This document shows, one piece after another, positions 8,404 through 17,341 of a stretch of DNA of 64,000 bases. Origin of the DNA: CAZAPG01 sp964486935. GTDB lineage: Bacteria > Chloroflexota > Anaerolineae > 4572-78 > J111. The notes beneath the pieces are model-generated. The model was not told the DNA's origin and did not search any database. It saw only the letters and a list, made by a program, of their open reading frames with translations. A program made the position numbers and the translations under genes. Within the stretch, counting starts at the first letter, position 1; the number at the start of each line of letters is the position of its first letter. The DNA is taken from positions 166,944 to 230,943 of the forward strand of contig CAZAPG010000005.1 in NCBI GenBank assembly GCA_964486935.1, written 5' to 3'.

Positions 8404-9567
8404 TCAAATACCAAAAATATGAGTCAATACCGTGCTGGCTGCGCCGCCGACGCTTTGCAGCAGGGCCAGTTCAGCGTTTTTAACCTGGTTGCGCCCGGCC
8501 CGGTCAGTTAATTGCAGCACAATTTCGCAGGTTTGGTACAGTGCGGTTGCGCCAATGGGGTGTCCGCGAGCCTTGAGGCCGCCAAAGGTAGCCACCGGCA
8601 GCGGCCCGCGCAGGCCAATTTTACGCTCGGCGGCCATACGCCAGCCCTGGCCGCGTTCGGAAAAACCTACGGCTTCCAGCAGCAGGCAGGCCATAATACT
8701 AAAAGCATCGTGTACTTCAAACAGGTTAATATCATTGCGGTGAACATTGGCCTTGCGAAAGGCATCGTGCGCCGAGTGAGCGGCGGCAAACAGATACAGC
8801 GGGTCTTCCCGGTCGTCAATGCGAAACCAGTCGGTGGCAACGCTGGAACTGAGAATTTTAACCGGATGGTCGGTGTAGGCGCGGGCTTCGTTGGTGCGGG
8901 TCAACACTACGGCTGCTGCCCCATCGCACACGGGCGAGGCGTCGTACAGCCGCAATGGCGGCGAGATGACCGGCGAGTTGCGGATGAGGCTGTCGTACAC
9001 CTTTTTGTCTTTAAACAAGGCGTAATCGTTGCTGCGGGCATTGCGGTGGGCGTTGAGCGAAAAAAAGTTAAAATCGTTCACTTCTATGCCGTAGCGGTCC
9101 ATATACATTTGCATCAGCCGGGCGTTTTGGCTAAGTAGCGTCGCGCCCACGGCAGTTTCGGTTTTGGCATCCAGGGCTTTGGCCAGGGCGGGGGTGGCCA
9201 GGCCGTCGCTCATTTTTTCAACGCCGACGGCCACGGCCAGCCGGGCCTCGCCGCTGGCTACGGCAAAGTAGGCCATACGCAGGGCCGCCGCGCCGGTGGC
9301 GGTGGCCGCCCGCACCTGTAGGGCTTCGATGCCGCGCAGCCCGGCCTCGCTGGCAATCAGGGTGGCAATGTGTTTTTGGTTTTGCAGTTCGTCGGATAGC
9401 ATGTTGCCGGCAAACAGAGCGTCTACTTCATCTACATTGGCATCTTCCATGGCCAGACGCGCCACCTCGGCCCCCATCTCTTTGAGAGATTTGGGGTTCT
9501 CCTTCATTACCGGAATCATGCCAATCCCAACAATGCTGACGCCTCGCAGCAGGTCGCCTGTTGACAT
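8404..9567 (-). CDS. Thiolase-fold protein (acetyl-CoA acetyltransferase family) lacking the nucleophilic Cys
   Basis: About 387 residues with the thiolase fold: an N-terminal QVRAATATGAAAL helix, the FEVHDAF histidine loop and a C-terminal GHPIGATA loop. It resembles the archaeal/SCP-x-like thiolases often paired with DUF35 proteins. Where active enzymes have a nucleophilic Cys (xCASG), this protein has Thr at about residue 89. The C-terminal LLQSVGGAAS block also lacks Cys. Condensation or thiolysis by the usual mechanism is therefore doubtful; acyl-CoA binding is likelier. The start at ATG 9567 follows an AAGGAGG-type site. No DUF35 partner is adjacent. Confidence 0.8.
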   Translation of the reverse strand: MSTGDLLRGVSIVGIGMIPVMKENPKSLKEMGAEVARLAMEDANVDEVDALFAGNMLSDELQNQKHIATLIASEAGLRGIEALQVRAATATGAAALRMAYFAVASGEARLAVAVGVEKMSDGLATPALAKALDAKTETAVGATLLSQNARLMQMYMDRYGIEVNDFNFFSLNAHRNARSNDYALFKDKKVYDSLIRNSPVISPPLRLYDASPVCDGAAAVVLTRTNEARAYTDHPVKILSSSVATDWFRIDDREDPLYLFAAAHSAHDAFRKANVHRNDINLFEVHDAFSIMACLLLEAVGFSERGQGWRMAAERKIGLRGPLPVATFGGLKARGHPIGATALYQTCEIVLQLTDRAGRNQVKNAELALLQSVGGAASTVLTHIFGI

Positions 9568-9647
9568 AAACCTCTTGTCCTCCTTGGCTGGGTGGGGTTT
9601 TAATTGATGGGGCCACACTCAAATTTAAGTTTCCGCATTGCCTATAG

Positions 9648-9653
9648 TATAAT
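9648..9653 (+). promoter_or_regulatory. -10 element (TATAAT) of the cyclase-family gene
   Basis: A consensus TATAAT lies 52 nt before the ATG at 9706. A weak TTAAGT at 9625-9630 is at the right distance for a -35. Confidence 0.5.
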
Positions 9654-9705
9654 CAGTCTGCCACTATCATGACAAGAATCAATTGATTTTAAGGAGAGAT
9701 ATATC

Positions 9706-10581
9706 ATGAAATTCATCGACTTAACCATTCCCCTGGGGGTAGGCACGCCCCCCTGGCCCACCTACGAACCGCTGGAAGTTAAATATTTTAAGCGACTTTC
9801 TCCCAACGGCGCCAATGGCCAGGTGGTAACCCATAGCAACCATGTGGGCACGCACCTGGATGGCGAAATTCATTTTTACACCCCCGGCAAAGATATTGCT
9901 CAACTTGATTTTGACTTTTTGACTGGCGAGGCCGCCATTGTTGACCTGAGCGACATTTGCGGCGATTTTGACATCTACACCCCCGATATGATTGAGGAGC
10001 GGGTAGAGGTAAAAGAGAACGATATTCTCATTATCCACACCGGCTACCACCATTTTGGCTGGGACCAGCCCTACGGCAACGAGGTGCGCTACATGTGCAA
10101 GCACCCCGGCCCGGATCCGCGCTTTGCCAAATGGGCGCAGGCTAAAAAGCTCAAATGGATTGGGGTAGATTGCGGCAGCGCCGACCACCCCATGAATACC
10201 AAAATCCGCGATTGGATGCCCGCTCAGGCCGAGCAGTGCGACCAATACTTCCGCGAGAAATATGGCAAGGCGTTGGGCGAAGTTTTTACGCCCGAAACTT
10301 ACCAGATGATGCACCTGTGGATGTTTGACAAGGGCATTATCCACGCCGAGTGCGTGGGCGGCGATATCGACCTGCTGATTAACCGGCGGGTGATGGTGGG
10401 CTGCTTTCCCTGGCGCTTTGTTGATGGCGAGGCCAGCATCGCTCGCATTGTGGCTATGGTCAATAATGACGAGTATGCCGAACTGATGAAAAAGAAAGAG
10501 GGCATGCCAAAAACCCGCTTTGGCGATTGCTACGACCCGGCCCACGTTGAGCGGCTGGGAGGGCGCGGCGCGGCGTATTAA
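9706..10581 (+). CDS. Cyclase/kynurenine-formamidase-family metal-dependent hydrolase
   Basis: A 291-residue member of the Pfam Cyclase family (PF04199). The metal-binding motif HxGTHxDxxxH is present as HVGTHLDGEIHF, with ligands at about H46, H50, D52 and H56. Family members include KynB (N-formylkynurenine hydrolysis) and isatin hydrolase. This protein is longer than KynB and has no tryptophan-pathway neighbours, so the substrate is unknown. AAGGAG precedes the ATG. Confidence 0.85.
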   Translation: MKFIDLTIPLGVGTPPWPTYEPLEVKYFKRLSPNGANGQVVTHSNHVGTHLDGEIHFYTPGKDIAQLDFDFLTGEAAIVDLSDICGDFDIYTPDMIEERVEVKENDILIIHTGYHHFGWDQPYGNEVRYMCKHPGPDPRFAKWAQAKKLKWIGVDCGSADHPMNTKIRDWMPAQAEQCDQYFREKYGKALGEVFTPETYQMMHLWMFDKGIIHAECVGGDIDLLINRRVMVGCFPWRFVDGEASIARIVAMVNNDEYAELMKKKEGMPKTRFGDCYDPAHVERLGGRGAAY

Positions 10582-10607
10582 AAAAATTTGGGGATGAGGG
10601 GAAAACC

Positions 10608-12302
10608 CTACGCTTTTTTGGGCAGATGAATGGTAAAAGTGGTTCCCTGGCCGGGTTCGCTTTCAACTTCAATGGTGCCGCTGTGGCGCTCTATTACGGC
10701 CTGGGTAATGGACAGGTCTAACCCGTAAGCCTGCTGAGAGGTTTCGTAAAAAGGGTCAAAAATGTGACGCATATCTTTTTGCGCCAGGCCTGTGCCGGTA
10801 TCGGTGATAATCAGTTGAACCCTGGAGCCAACGGCCCGGCTGGTTAAGCGCAGAGCGCCCCCCTGGGGCATTGCTTCATAAGCGTTGCGAATGAGATAGA
10901 AAAGGGCTTGTTCTAACTGTTGGTTATCGCCCATAACCAGGGGGAGTTGGGGGTCAAACCCCTTTACTACTTCTACCTGGTTGCCAACGCTGTTCTCTTC
11001 AACATATCTGGCCCAGGCCGATTCCAGAATATCGTTAAGGTAAACTTCTTGCAACTGGTAGGGTTGCTGGCCCGAAAAATCAAGTAAGCTATTAATGGTT
11101 CGGCGGCAATGCAGCAAATGCCGTTCCAGCGAGGCTGTAAGCTCACGATTTTCAGGTATGGCTCCAAGGTGGGATTGTAGCTGGCGCAAATCGTCAAAAA
11201 TTTTGTTAATCGGCCCACTCATCTCTTTGACTACGCCGGCAGCCATGTACCCCAGAGCGGCCAGTTTTTCGCTTTTTAGCAGTTGCTCGTTAACCGATTG
11301 GAGTTGGCTGGTGCGAGTCTCAACCAGGGCTTCCAATGCCCGGCTGGAACGCTCGGCCCGGTTTACATCGGAGGTGAGCCGGGAGTACAGCCGGGCATTT
11401 TCAATAGCCACGCTGGCGTAATCGGCCAGGGCCATAAGCAGATTCAGGTGACGTTCGGTAAAAGAGCGAACGGTGGTTTTGTTGTCAACGGCCAGCACGC
11501 CAATTACCCGGTCCATAACTTTTAGGGGCACGTTGAGCAGCGCCTTTACAAAGTAACCGGTTTTGACCTTAAAGGAGTCATCCTGATTTTGACCCCCAAT
11601 CATTACCGGACGCCCGGTGCGCACCACCTGTCCGGCAATGCTATCTTGCATTTTTACCCTGAATTCGCGGGCATTTTTTTCATTCAGGCCGCGGGCCGCC
11701 CGCAGGTACAGGTCGTTGCTGTCATCATCAATCAGCATGAGCGAGCCTTCTTCGGCGTCGGTCAGGTATACGGCGGCTTCAACAATTCGGTTCAGAATTT
11801 GCTGAAGGTCTTGCAGCGAGGTAACGGAACGGCCAATACCGTACAAAAAGCGTAGCTCCTGCACCCGGTTTTCAAGCTGTTGGTTTACTTTTAAGAGGGT
11901 TTGGGTTAGTTTGTCGCGCTCCAGCCGCAACCTGGACTCGGTCAGGGCGCGGTCAATGGCGTGAAGCATCTCTTCAATGGCAAATGGCTTGATAATATAA
12001 TCGCGCGCGCCCAACCGAAAGGCGCGCACGGCTGTACCTTCGGAGCCATGAAAAGTCATTAAAATAGTAGGAATGTTCAGTTCACGCTCGCGCAGGTTTT
12101 CCAGCAACTCTAGCCCGCCCATTTTGGGCATGACCAAATCAGAGATAATCAGGTCAACTTTTTGAGACAGGGCCAGTTGCAAAGCATCGGCCCCATTATT
12201 GGCCTGAACTACCCGGTAGCCATTTGGCTCTAATACATATTCTTGCAGAAATTTTAAACTATCCGCGCGGTCGTCAACAACAAGAACCGTTTCCCCGGCC
12301 AC
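10608..12302 (-). CDS. Receiver-GAF-kinase-like signalling protein with Lys in place of the phospho-His
   Basis: 564 residues. A receiver domain (about 4-118) has the acidic pair D10/D11, phospho-acceptor D55, the Thr in LMTF and the Lys in IIKPF. A helical linker leads to a GAF domain (about 160-305), a coiled coil, and a dimerisation/ATPase module. The H-box that should read GVAHE reads GVVKE, putting Lys at about residue 359. The ATPase module keeps the N-box (LFYLIRNAYEAM), DTGTGL and FDPFYET; GLGLS is GLDLS. It may bind ATP and receive phosphate on the receiver but should not autophosphorylate normally. No partner regulator is adjacent. Known relatives have His, so this is either pseudokinase-like or rewired. 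Confidence 0.88.
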   Translation of the reverse strand: MAGETVLVVDDRADSLKFLQEYVLEPNGYRVVQANNGADALQLALSQKVDLIISDLVMPKMGGLELLENLRERELNIPTILMTFHGSEGTAVRAFRLGARDYIIKPFAIEEMLHAIDRALTESRLRLERDKLTQTLLKVNQQLENRVQELRFLYGIGRSVTSLQDLQQILNRIVEAAVYLTDAEEGSLMLIDDDSNDLYLRAARGLNEKNAREFRVKMQDSIAGQVVRTGRPVMIGGQNQDDSFKVKTGYFVKALLNVPLKVMDRVIGVLAVDNKTTVRSFTERHLNLLMALADYASVAIENARLYSRLTSDVNRAERSSRALEALVETRTSQLQSVNEQLLKSEKLAALGYMAAGVVKEMSGPINKIFDDLRQLQSHLGAIPENRELTASLERHLLHCRRTINSLLDFSGQQPYQLQEVYLNDILESAWARYVEENSVGNQVEVVKGFDPQLPLVMGDNQQLEQALFYLIRNAYEAMPQGGALRLTSRAVGSRVQLIITDTGTGLAQKDMRHIFDPFYETSQQAYGLDLSITQAVIERHSGTIEVESEPGQGTTFTIHLPKKA

Positions 12303-12418
12303 AACGTCTCTCCCTGGCAGTTGTTAAGGTTAACGGGCTATCGCATCTATTAATTGAAGATAATACCGTAGATTGGAATTTTGTAAAAATTTTCCGGCCA
12401 AAGTGACACCCAACCGGC

Positions 12419-14260
12419 TCAACTGCCGCCGGCGCCCACCTGATAAACGGCCTGCCACGGCTGGTAGTGGCTGACAATTTCATCCTCGTAAAGAATGGTA
12501 TCCCCATTTTTAACCACGCGAGTTACCAATACATCTACGCCATCTTTGGCCCAATCTACCTGTTTGGTGATGCCTTTGGGTAAATCGGGGGTCTCTTCAA
12601 AAATGGGTGGCCCATGTTTAACAATGTTCGACATGACCGGTTCGCTCACAATGACCTCGCGGTTGGTGGGCGTCCCAAAAAATTTAAAAGTGAGCGTGCC
12701 GGCTTCTTTGTCCGTTTCGGTTTGAATAAGCAGGTAGTGGTCTGTATCGTTACGAAATTTCAGGTCAACATTGGGCGTGTAAATGGTGGCATCCAGCCCC
12801 GGCGCCGAGTTAATCTCGTACCAGCTTACCCGATACCCGTGCGCCCAGCGCTCAATCAGCTCGTAGCCGCCAAAAAAAGCAGCCCGAAAGGCGGTGGTGC
12901 TCACCTGGCACACGCCGCCGCCAATGCCCACGGCGGTGCGGTCGCCATAAATAATGGCCGACTCATCAAACCCGGCTTCGGCCGTAACCGGCCCCAAATG
13001 CTCATTGAAGGAAAAAACCTGGCCTGGCGGCACCACCACCCCATCAAAGCGAGAGGCGGCCAGGGCAATGTTGTTGGCTCGCGCCTGGCTGGAGCCTTTG
13101 AAGTACGAGGTTGACTCGCTAACCAGTTCTTTAATGCCCAGCCGCTCAAGGTCATCACTGGGCACGGCGGCGGGGGTCAAGATTACCGGCAGTTCAATCA
13201 CGCGCGACCCGCTATTGACGGCGGCTTCCAGCCGTTGATAGGCGGCGACCATATCCAGCGCGCGGCCATCGCGGCTGTGTTGCAGCACCATTAGCTCGCC
13301 GGTTTCCTCGTTAAATCTGAGCCGGGCATCCGAAGGCTCCTGATTGATGACCCTGGCAAATTCCTCAAAATGGGGCGCTACTTTCTCCCGCTCCAGCGCA
13401 ATTGCCAGCCGAGACTCGCCATCTTCGCCGGCGGTTTCAAACACGTTAATCATGGGGGCAACCACGTTGGGCGTCAGTTGCCATTCGGCGGCGTCGGTGC
13501 TGGTATTGAATTTAAAGACCAGCGGGCTACCCAGCAGCGTTTTTAGCTGCTCATACGCGCCCTGCGCGTCTTCGGTGGTGATACCGGGGATGACTTCCTG
13601 CACAAAGGCGTTCACTGGTTGGGGGTTGGGGCTAAAAACAGCCCCCTCAATCAACGGGCGGGTAGCGCCGACATGCAGGCGTTGCCCCCGTTGGGCCGGG
13701 ATAAGTTGAACTTCGCCCGCCGGCCCAATTACCAGTTGGGCATCCCGGGGCGGCGCGTTGACCACCGTAACCAACTGTTGCAGAACCTGCTCGGTGGGGT
13801 TATTATCATACACAATCACCGGCTCAACCTCTTGCGGCCAGGCCAGCAGCGAGAGATGAGTCAGCAAGTCGGCCAGCAGATTGCCGCTGCGGCCCACCAA
13901 AAAGGCCTGTTCAGCCGTGGCTGCCACATCGACCCGCAGTCCCAACTCCTGGCCGGTAAAAGTCCAGCTTTGGTTGCCGGCCTTAATTGTGACCGGGCGG
14001 TTGAGATAGCCGGCGGCCCTGGCGCTGACGGCGGCCTCAATTTCGGGTTGAGTGAGGCCGGCCACCGGCACGCCCGTAACCAACACGCCCGGATAGCCCC
14101 GGTTGAGATACCAGATTTGATAGCCCAGAACCGTAAAAATGATTGTCACCAGCAACGCGCCATTTATCAAAAAAAAGGTAAGGGGAATCCAGAATTTGAT
14201 ACTTTTGGGCAGATTAAATTTGGTGGCCTGGCTGACTTGATTTATCATTTGAAATTCCAC
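12419..14260 (-). CDS. VanW-family protein with peptidoglycan-binding-like domains
   Basis: A 613-residue envelope protein. One N-terminal membrane segment (about 22-48) is followed by YoaR-type putative peptidoglycan-binding repeats (about 60-380), a VanW domain (about 390-530, with GQVFSFNEHLGP and GGGVCQVSTT) and a C-terminal G5-like segment. VanW proteins occur near glycopeptide-resistance genes but most are housekeeping proteins of unknown role at the wall. The start may be GTG 14260 or ATG 14248; neither has a strong ribosome site. Confidence 0.85.
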   Translation of the reverse strand: MEFQMINQVSQATKFNLPKSIKFWIPLTFFLINGALLVTIIFTVLGYQIWYLNRGYPGVLVTGVPVAGLTQPEIEAAVSARAAGYLNRPVTIKAGNQSWTFTGQELGLRVDVAATAEQAFLVGRSGNLLADLLTHLSLLAWPQEVEPVIVYDNNPTEQVLQQLVTVVNAPPRDAQLVIGPAGEVQLIPAQRGQRLHVGATRPLIEGAVFSPNPQPVNAFVQEVIPGITTEDAQGAYEQLKTLLGSPLVFKFNTSTDAAEWQLTPNVVAPMINVFETAGEDGESRLAIALEREKVAPHFEEFARVINQEPSDARLRFNEETGELMVLQHSRDGRALDMVAAYQRLEAAVNSGSRVIELPVILTPAAVPSDDLERLGIKELVSESTSYFKGSSQARANNIALAASRFDGVVVPPGQVFSFNEHLGPVTAEAGFDESAIIYGDRTAVGIGGGVCQVSTTAFRAAFFGGYELIERWAHGYRVSWYEINSAPGLDATIYTPNVDLKFRNDTDHYLLIQTETDKEAGTLTFKFFGTPTNREVIVSEPVMSNIVKHGPPIFEETPDLPKGITKQVDWAKDGVDVLVTRVVKNGDTILYEDEIVSHYQPWQAVYQVGAGGS

Positions 14261-14388
14261 TACCCATTGAGATTACATCTATAAGTATAGACGGTAAATC
14301 AAAAGACACCAACTCCATATTCATAATATCCAGCTAAAATATTTATGTCAACTCAAATCGAGGGGCAGGCAAAGGGAAACGCAACGTT

Positions 14389-14646
14389 ATGAGCAAAAAA
14401 TATCCGGTACGTCCCCCTGTTAGCATGGGCCAATCCTACACCGAAAAATGCAAACATTGCGGCGGCAGCGGCCAGGAACCGGGCTTAACCGATTTAACCT
14501 GCCGCGAGTGCATTGGCCGGGGGCGGCGCAAGTGGCGCATTGAGGAATGTAGAGAGTGCAGCGGCAAGGGCAAAAAGAGTTTTTTTAGTTTGACCCGTTG
14601 CCAAAGCTGCCGGGGCAAAGGCTGGATTCAGGTGGATATTGGCTAA
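14389..14646 (+). CDS. Stand-alone DnaJ-type zinc-finger mini-protein
   Basis: An 85-residue protein made almost entirely of four CxxCxGxG-like motifs: CKHCGGSG, CRECIGRG, CRECSGKG and CQSCRGKG. This is the central zinc-binding domain of DnaJ without J domain, G/F region or C-terminal substrate domains. Such pieces bind two zinc ions and can act as thiol-disulfide or assembly factors. Its stop codon lies inside the target duplication of a MITE-like element, and the convergent gene beyond is ccmA. Confidence 0.8.
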   Translation: MSKKYPVRPPVSMGQSYTEKCKHCGGSGQEPGLTDLTCRECIGRGRRKWRIEECRECSGKGKKSFFSLTRCQSCRGKGWIQVDIG

Positions 14647-14651
14647 AAGTC

Positions 14652-14771
14652 GGGTCTGTCCAAAATTTTGGGAACAGACAGGGGGGCGCGGGGGGTATCC
14701 CCCTACCCAAAGGGCACAAGCGAATCCCCCCTGCCGAAGGTACCCCAAATTCCTAAAATTTGGGACGCACC
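14652..14771. mobile_element. MITE-like element, copy A, with 9-bp target duplication
   Basis: A 120-bp non-coding element bounded by imperfect inverted repeats of about 22 bp (left GGGTCTGTCCAAAATTTT; right end, reversed, reads GGGTGCGTCCCAAATTTT). The direct repeat CTAAAAGTC flanks it at 14643-14651 and 14772-14780, as left by transposition. The interior is G/C-rich. It sits between two convergent stop codons without damaging either gene. A second copy lies at 24401-24502 in the opposite orientation. Confidence 0.85.
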
Positions 14772-14778
14772 CTAAAAG

Positions 14779-15477
14779 TCAGGCGGTGACGTGTTTAAAG
14801 TATTGTTGGCGCACCTCGTCCACGCTAACGCTCTGGCGGGGGGAGTCGTACACAATTTTGCCCCCGGCCAAAATAACCACGCGGTTGCCCAGCGATAGCC
14901 CGCGCTCCAGATTGTGGGTGGTCATTAAAATGGTGCGCTGGCTAATATCAACCGCGTGCAGCAGTTGGCCCAGCATATCGGCGGCGTGCTGGTCCAGGCC
15001 GGTATCCGGCTCATCGAGCAGCACAATTGGCGGGTTGTGCAGAATAGCGCGGGCAATGGCCAGCCGCTGCTGCATTCCCCGCGAGTAGGTTCGCACCGGG
15101 TCGTGCCGCCGGGCGCGCAGCCCCACCTGGCTCAACACAGTTTCGATGCGCGGCCCGGGGTTGGGCAAATCATACATGCGGGCATAAAAGCGAAGGTTCT
15201 GCTCGGCGGTGAGGTTATCGTACAGCAGGGTTTTGTGCGAGACCAGCCCGATAAAACGCCGCAACTCGCTGGCAGAGTCGGCCAGTTGGTAGTTGTTGAT
15301 GGACACCTGGCCGGCGGTGGGTTTGCTGAGGGTGGCAATAATGTGCAGCAGCGTTGTTTTGCCGGCCCCGTTGGCCCCCATCAGCGTAACAAAATCCCCC
15401 TCGTTAATGGTTAAATCAATACTGCGCAACACCACGCGATGGCCAAAGGCTTTTACCAGGTTTTTAATTTTTATCAT
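14779..15477 (-). CDS. ccmA: Cytochrome c maturation ATPase CcmA
   Basis: A 232-residue ABC ATPase with Walker A GANGAGKTT, signature YSRGMQQR, Walker B IVLLDEPDTGLD and H-loop TTHNLE. Size and its place at the end of a ccm gene run identify it as CcmA, which powers release of haem-loaded CcmE. The usual membrane partners CcmB and CcmC are not seen beside it. It lies 4 nt downstream of the di-haem protein gene. Confidence 0.85.
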   Translation of the reverse strand: MIKIKNLVKAFGHRVVLRSIDLTINEGDFVTLMGANGAGKTTLLHIIATLSKPTAGQVSINNYQLADSASELRRFIGLVSHKTLLYDNLTAEQNLRFYARMYDLPNPGPRIETVLSQVGLRARRHDPVRTYSRGMQQRLAIARAILHNPPIVLLDEPDTGLDQHAADMLGQLLHAVDISQRTILMTTHNLERGLSLGNRVVILAGGKIVYDSPRQSVSVDEVRQQYFKHVTA

Positions 15478-15481
15478 CGGG

Positions 15482-17341
15482 TTAGTTTGCGGTTTCTATC
15501 AGGTTGGCCAGTTGGGCTTTGTATCTGGCCCGCGCCTGCCGGTAGACCGCTTCATCCAGTTGGCCGGCTTCAAAGGCGTCGTCCAGGCGGGCCAGCAGCA
15601 GCAGTAATTTTTGGCGGTGAATAGCCGGGTCTTGTTTTTGTTCGGCCTCGCCTGGCTGTCCCGTTAATTTTGAGCGAAACCGGGGGTAGGCCAGAGCGGC
15701 CAGCGCAATTACAACGCCGCCTATCCCAATCACCAGCCAGCGCAGCATATTCTGGTCAACCGGCGCGCTGGCCGCCGGCGCAGCCGCAGTTGAGGGCGCG
15801 CCTTCGGGGACGGCGTCAAAGGTCAAATTATCCAGCCCGGTTAGCTCAAGGGATAACGAGTCGCCGCCGCGCAAGTTTGAAGCGTTGTAGAAGGCAAAAG
15901 TTTGCCCCTCAAGCTGGCGGTCTTCCACAAAATTCAGTTGGTTGCTGCGTAACCGAACCCCCTGCTCGCGCAGCAGCAGGTTCATCGAGGCCACATCGGC
16001 GGGGATGGGCAGCTCAAAGGTGAAGGTGTCGCCCTGAAACGGAATATCGTAAATGGCGGCAATAAACGCGCCTTCCTGGCCCGGCGTAATGGGCTGCGTG
16101 TCGGCATACCCGTTGGCCGTTTGCACAAAGCGGCCATCAAAATTATTTTGAAACGACACGTTGGTGGCGGCCTGGGGCAGCGTAAAGGCAAACGTTTGAC
16201 CCTCTGCCCCGATGTAGGCTTTATCGCCGCTGTTGGCAATAATGAGAAGCTGCACCACATTAACAGCGTTGGGCGAGAAAGAGAGCAGGTAGTTAAGCCG
16301 GGTTACGCTGATATTCTCAGCGCTGGTGGTGGTGTCGTACACGTTCAGGTTTAGCGTGGTTTCATTGCTGCTGGGCACAAACACGCCCGGCTCGCTGGCG
16401 TAGGATATCCCTTCATAGTCGCCCTCCACCAAATACATCACCGAATGGTCGGTGGGCAGGTTGGTAAAGCGATAGTTGCCGCTGCTATCGGCCTGGGCGG
16501 TGAGGGTTTCAATTTCGGCGCTGCCTTCAAACACGCGCAGCGTTACGGGTATGTTGCCCTGGGCCTGGTTGGACGTGCCGTTGATGACCTGTCCAATCAG
16601 CACGCCGTTGCGCTGCGGCACGGCAAAAGAAAAGGTGCGAATATAATCGAGCGTTTGCCACAGTTCTCCATCAGACAGGTTGATATCGGCGTGCTCGGCG
16701 CTGGCCGTGTAACCGGCTTGCAGGTCTAGCTGGCTGCGCTGCACCATTGCCTGCAAATCGGTAAAATTGTTGATGTTGGCCGGGGCGTTGGCTGCGCTGC
16801 CGCTGCCATCCGGGCCGTGGCAACCGGCGCACGATTCAAGATAAATGGCCTCGCCGGCGGCCAGGTTGGCGGGCGAGGTTCCAAGACTCCACACCTGGGC
16901 AGTCAGATTCCAGATTTGGGTGTCGTTAAAGCGATTACCCCAGGGCGGCATCATTCTATCCATGCGGCCATTTTTTATCACGTCAAAATTGTCGGCGGGA
17001 GAACGCTGACGCGCAAGCTGCGGGTCGGTCAGGTCGGCCGGCGGGTTGCCGAGCGACGGCGCAGTGGGGCCATCTCCCCGGCCGGTGGGGCCGTGGCAGG
17101 GTAAACAGTTTTCGGGCCACAGCGCCCGCCCGGCCGAGACCGAAGGCTGGGTATCGGGGGCCTGGGCGTGGAGGGGTTGGGCCGGGAAAAATAGCAGCAA
17201 TCCCAAAACTGTTACGGCAATGGTGAGCCAGGCCGAGAGCGCGGCGCGTAGCGCGTAGGGCGTATGTTGACGCGTCACGCAATACGCAATACGCGCCAGG
17301 TTAAAATTACTGCTTCGGGGGTTTCTTTTTGCCAATCTCAT
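15482..17341 (-). CDS. Di-haem cytochrome c membrane protein with CcmI-like tail
   Basis: 619 residues. The N-terminal export segment is about 35-58. Two c-type haem sites follow: CLPCH and CAGCH, with downstream MMPPWG as a likely Met ligand region. Next come a carboxypeptidase-regulatory-like beta domain, an uncharacterised extracellular region, a C-terminal membrane segment (MLRWLVIGIGGVVIALAAL) and a short helical cytoplasmic tail like the CcmI tail. The ATG overlaps the upstream gene (ATGA). Residues about 16-34 are encoded by a heptamer tandem repeat, so the export signal has an unusually long front. An electron-transfer or maturation-linked role is inferred from context only. Confidence 0.8.
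   Translation of the reverse strand: MRLAKRNPRSSNFNLARIAYCVTRQHTPYALRAALSAWLTIAVTVLGLLLFFPAQPLHAQAPDTQPSVSAGRALWPENCLPCHGPTGRGDGPTAPSLGNPPADLTDPQLARQRSPADNFDVIKNGRMDRMMPPWGNRFNDTQIWNLTAQVWSLGTSPANLAAGEAIYLESCAGCHGPDGSGSAANAPANINNFTDLQAMVQRSQLDLQAGYTASAEHADINLSDGELWQTLDYIRTFSFAVPQRNGVLIGQVINGTSNQAQGNIPVTLRVFEGSAEIETLTAQADSSGNYRFTNLPTDHSVMYLVEGDYEGISYASEPGVFVPSSNETTLNLNVYDTTTSAENISVTRLNYLLSFSPNAVNVVQLLIIANSGDKAYIGAEGQTFAFTLPQAATNVSFQNNFDGRFVQTANGYADTQPITPGQEGAFIAAIYDIPFQGDTFTFELPIPADVASMNLLLREQGVRLRSNQLNFVEDRQLEGQTFAFYNASNLRGGDSLSLELTGLDNLTFDAVPEGAPSTAAAPAASAPVDQNMLRWLVIGIGGVVIALAALAYPRFRSKLTGQPGEAEQKQDPAIHRQKLLLLLARLDDAFEAGQLDEAVYRQARARYKAQLANLIETAN
17244..17299. repeat. Heptamer tandem repeat inside the signal region of the di-haem protein
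   Basis: Eight consecutive 7-bp units in perfect phase: GCGCGTA, GCGCGTA, GGGCGTA, TGTTGAC, GCGTCAC, GCAATAC, GCAATAC, GCGCCAG. The array changes orientation midway, so the two ends can pair. Confidence 0.85.

Noticed and set aside
9721..10545. 274-codon open frame opposite the cyclase-family gene
   Set aside because: Antisense shadow with no motif, while the sense strand has HxGTHxD.
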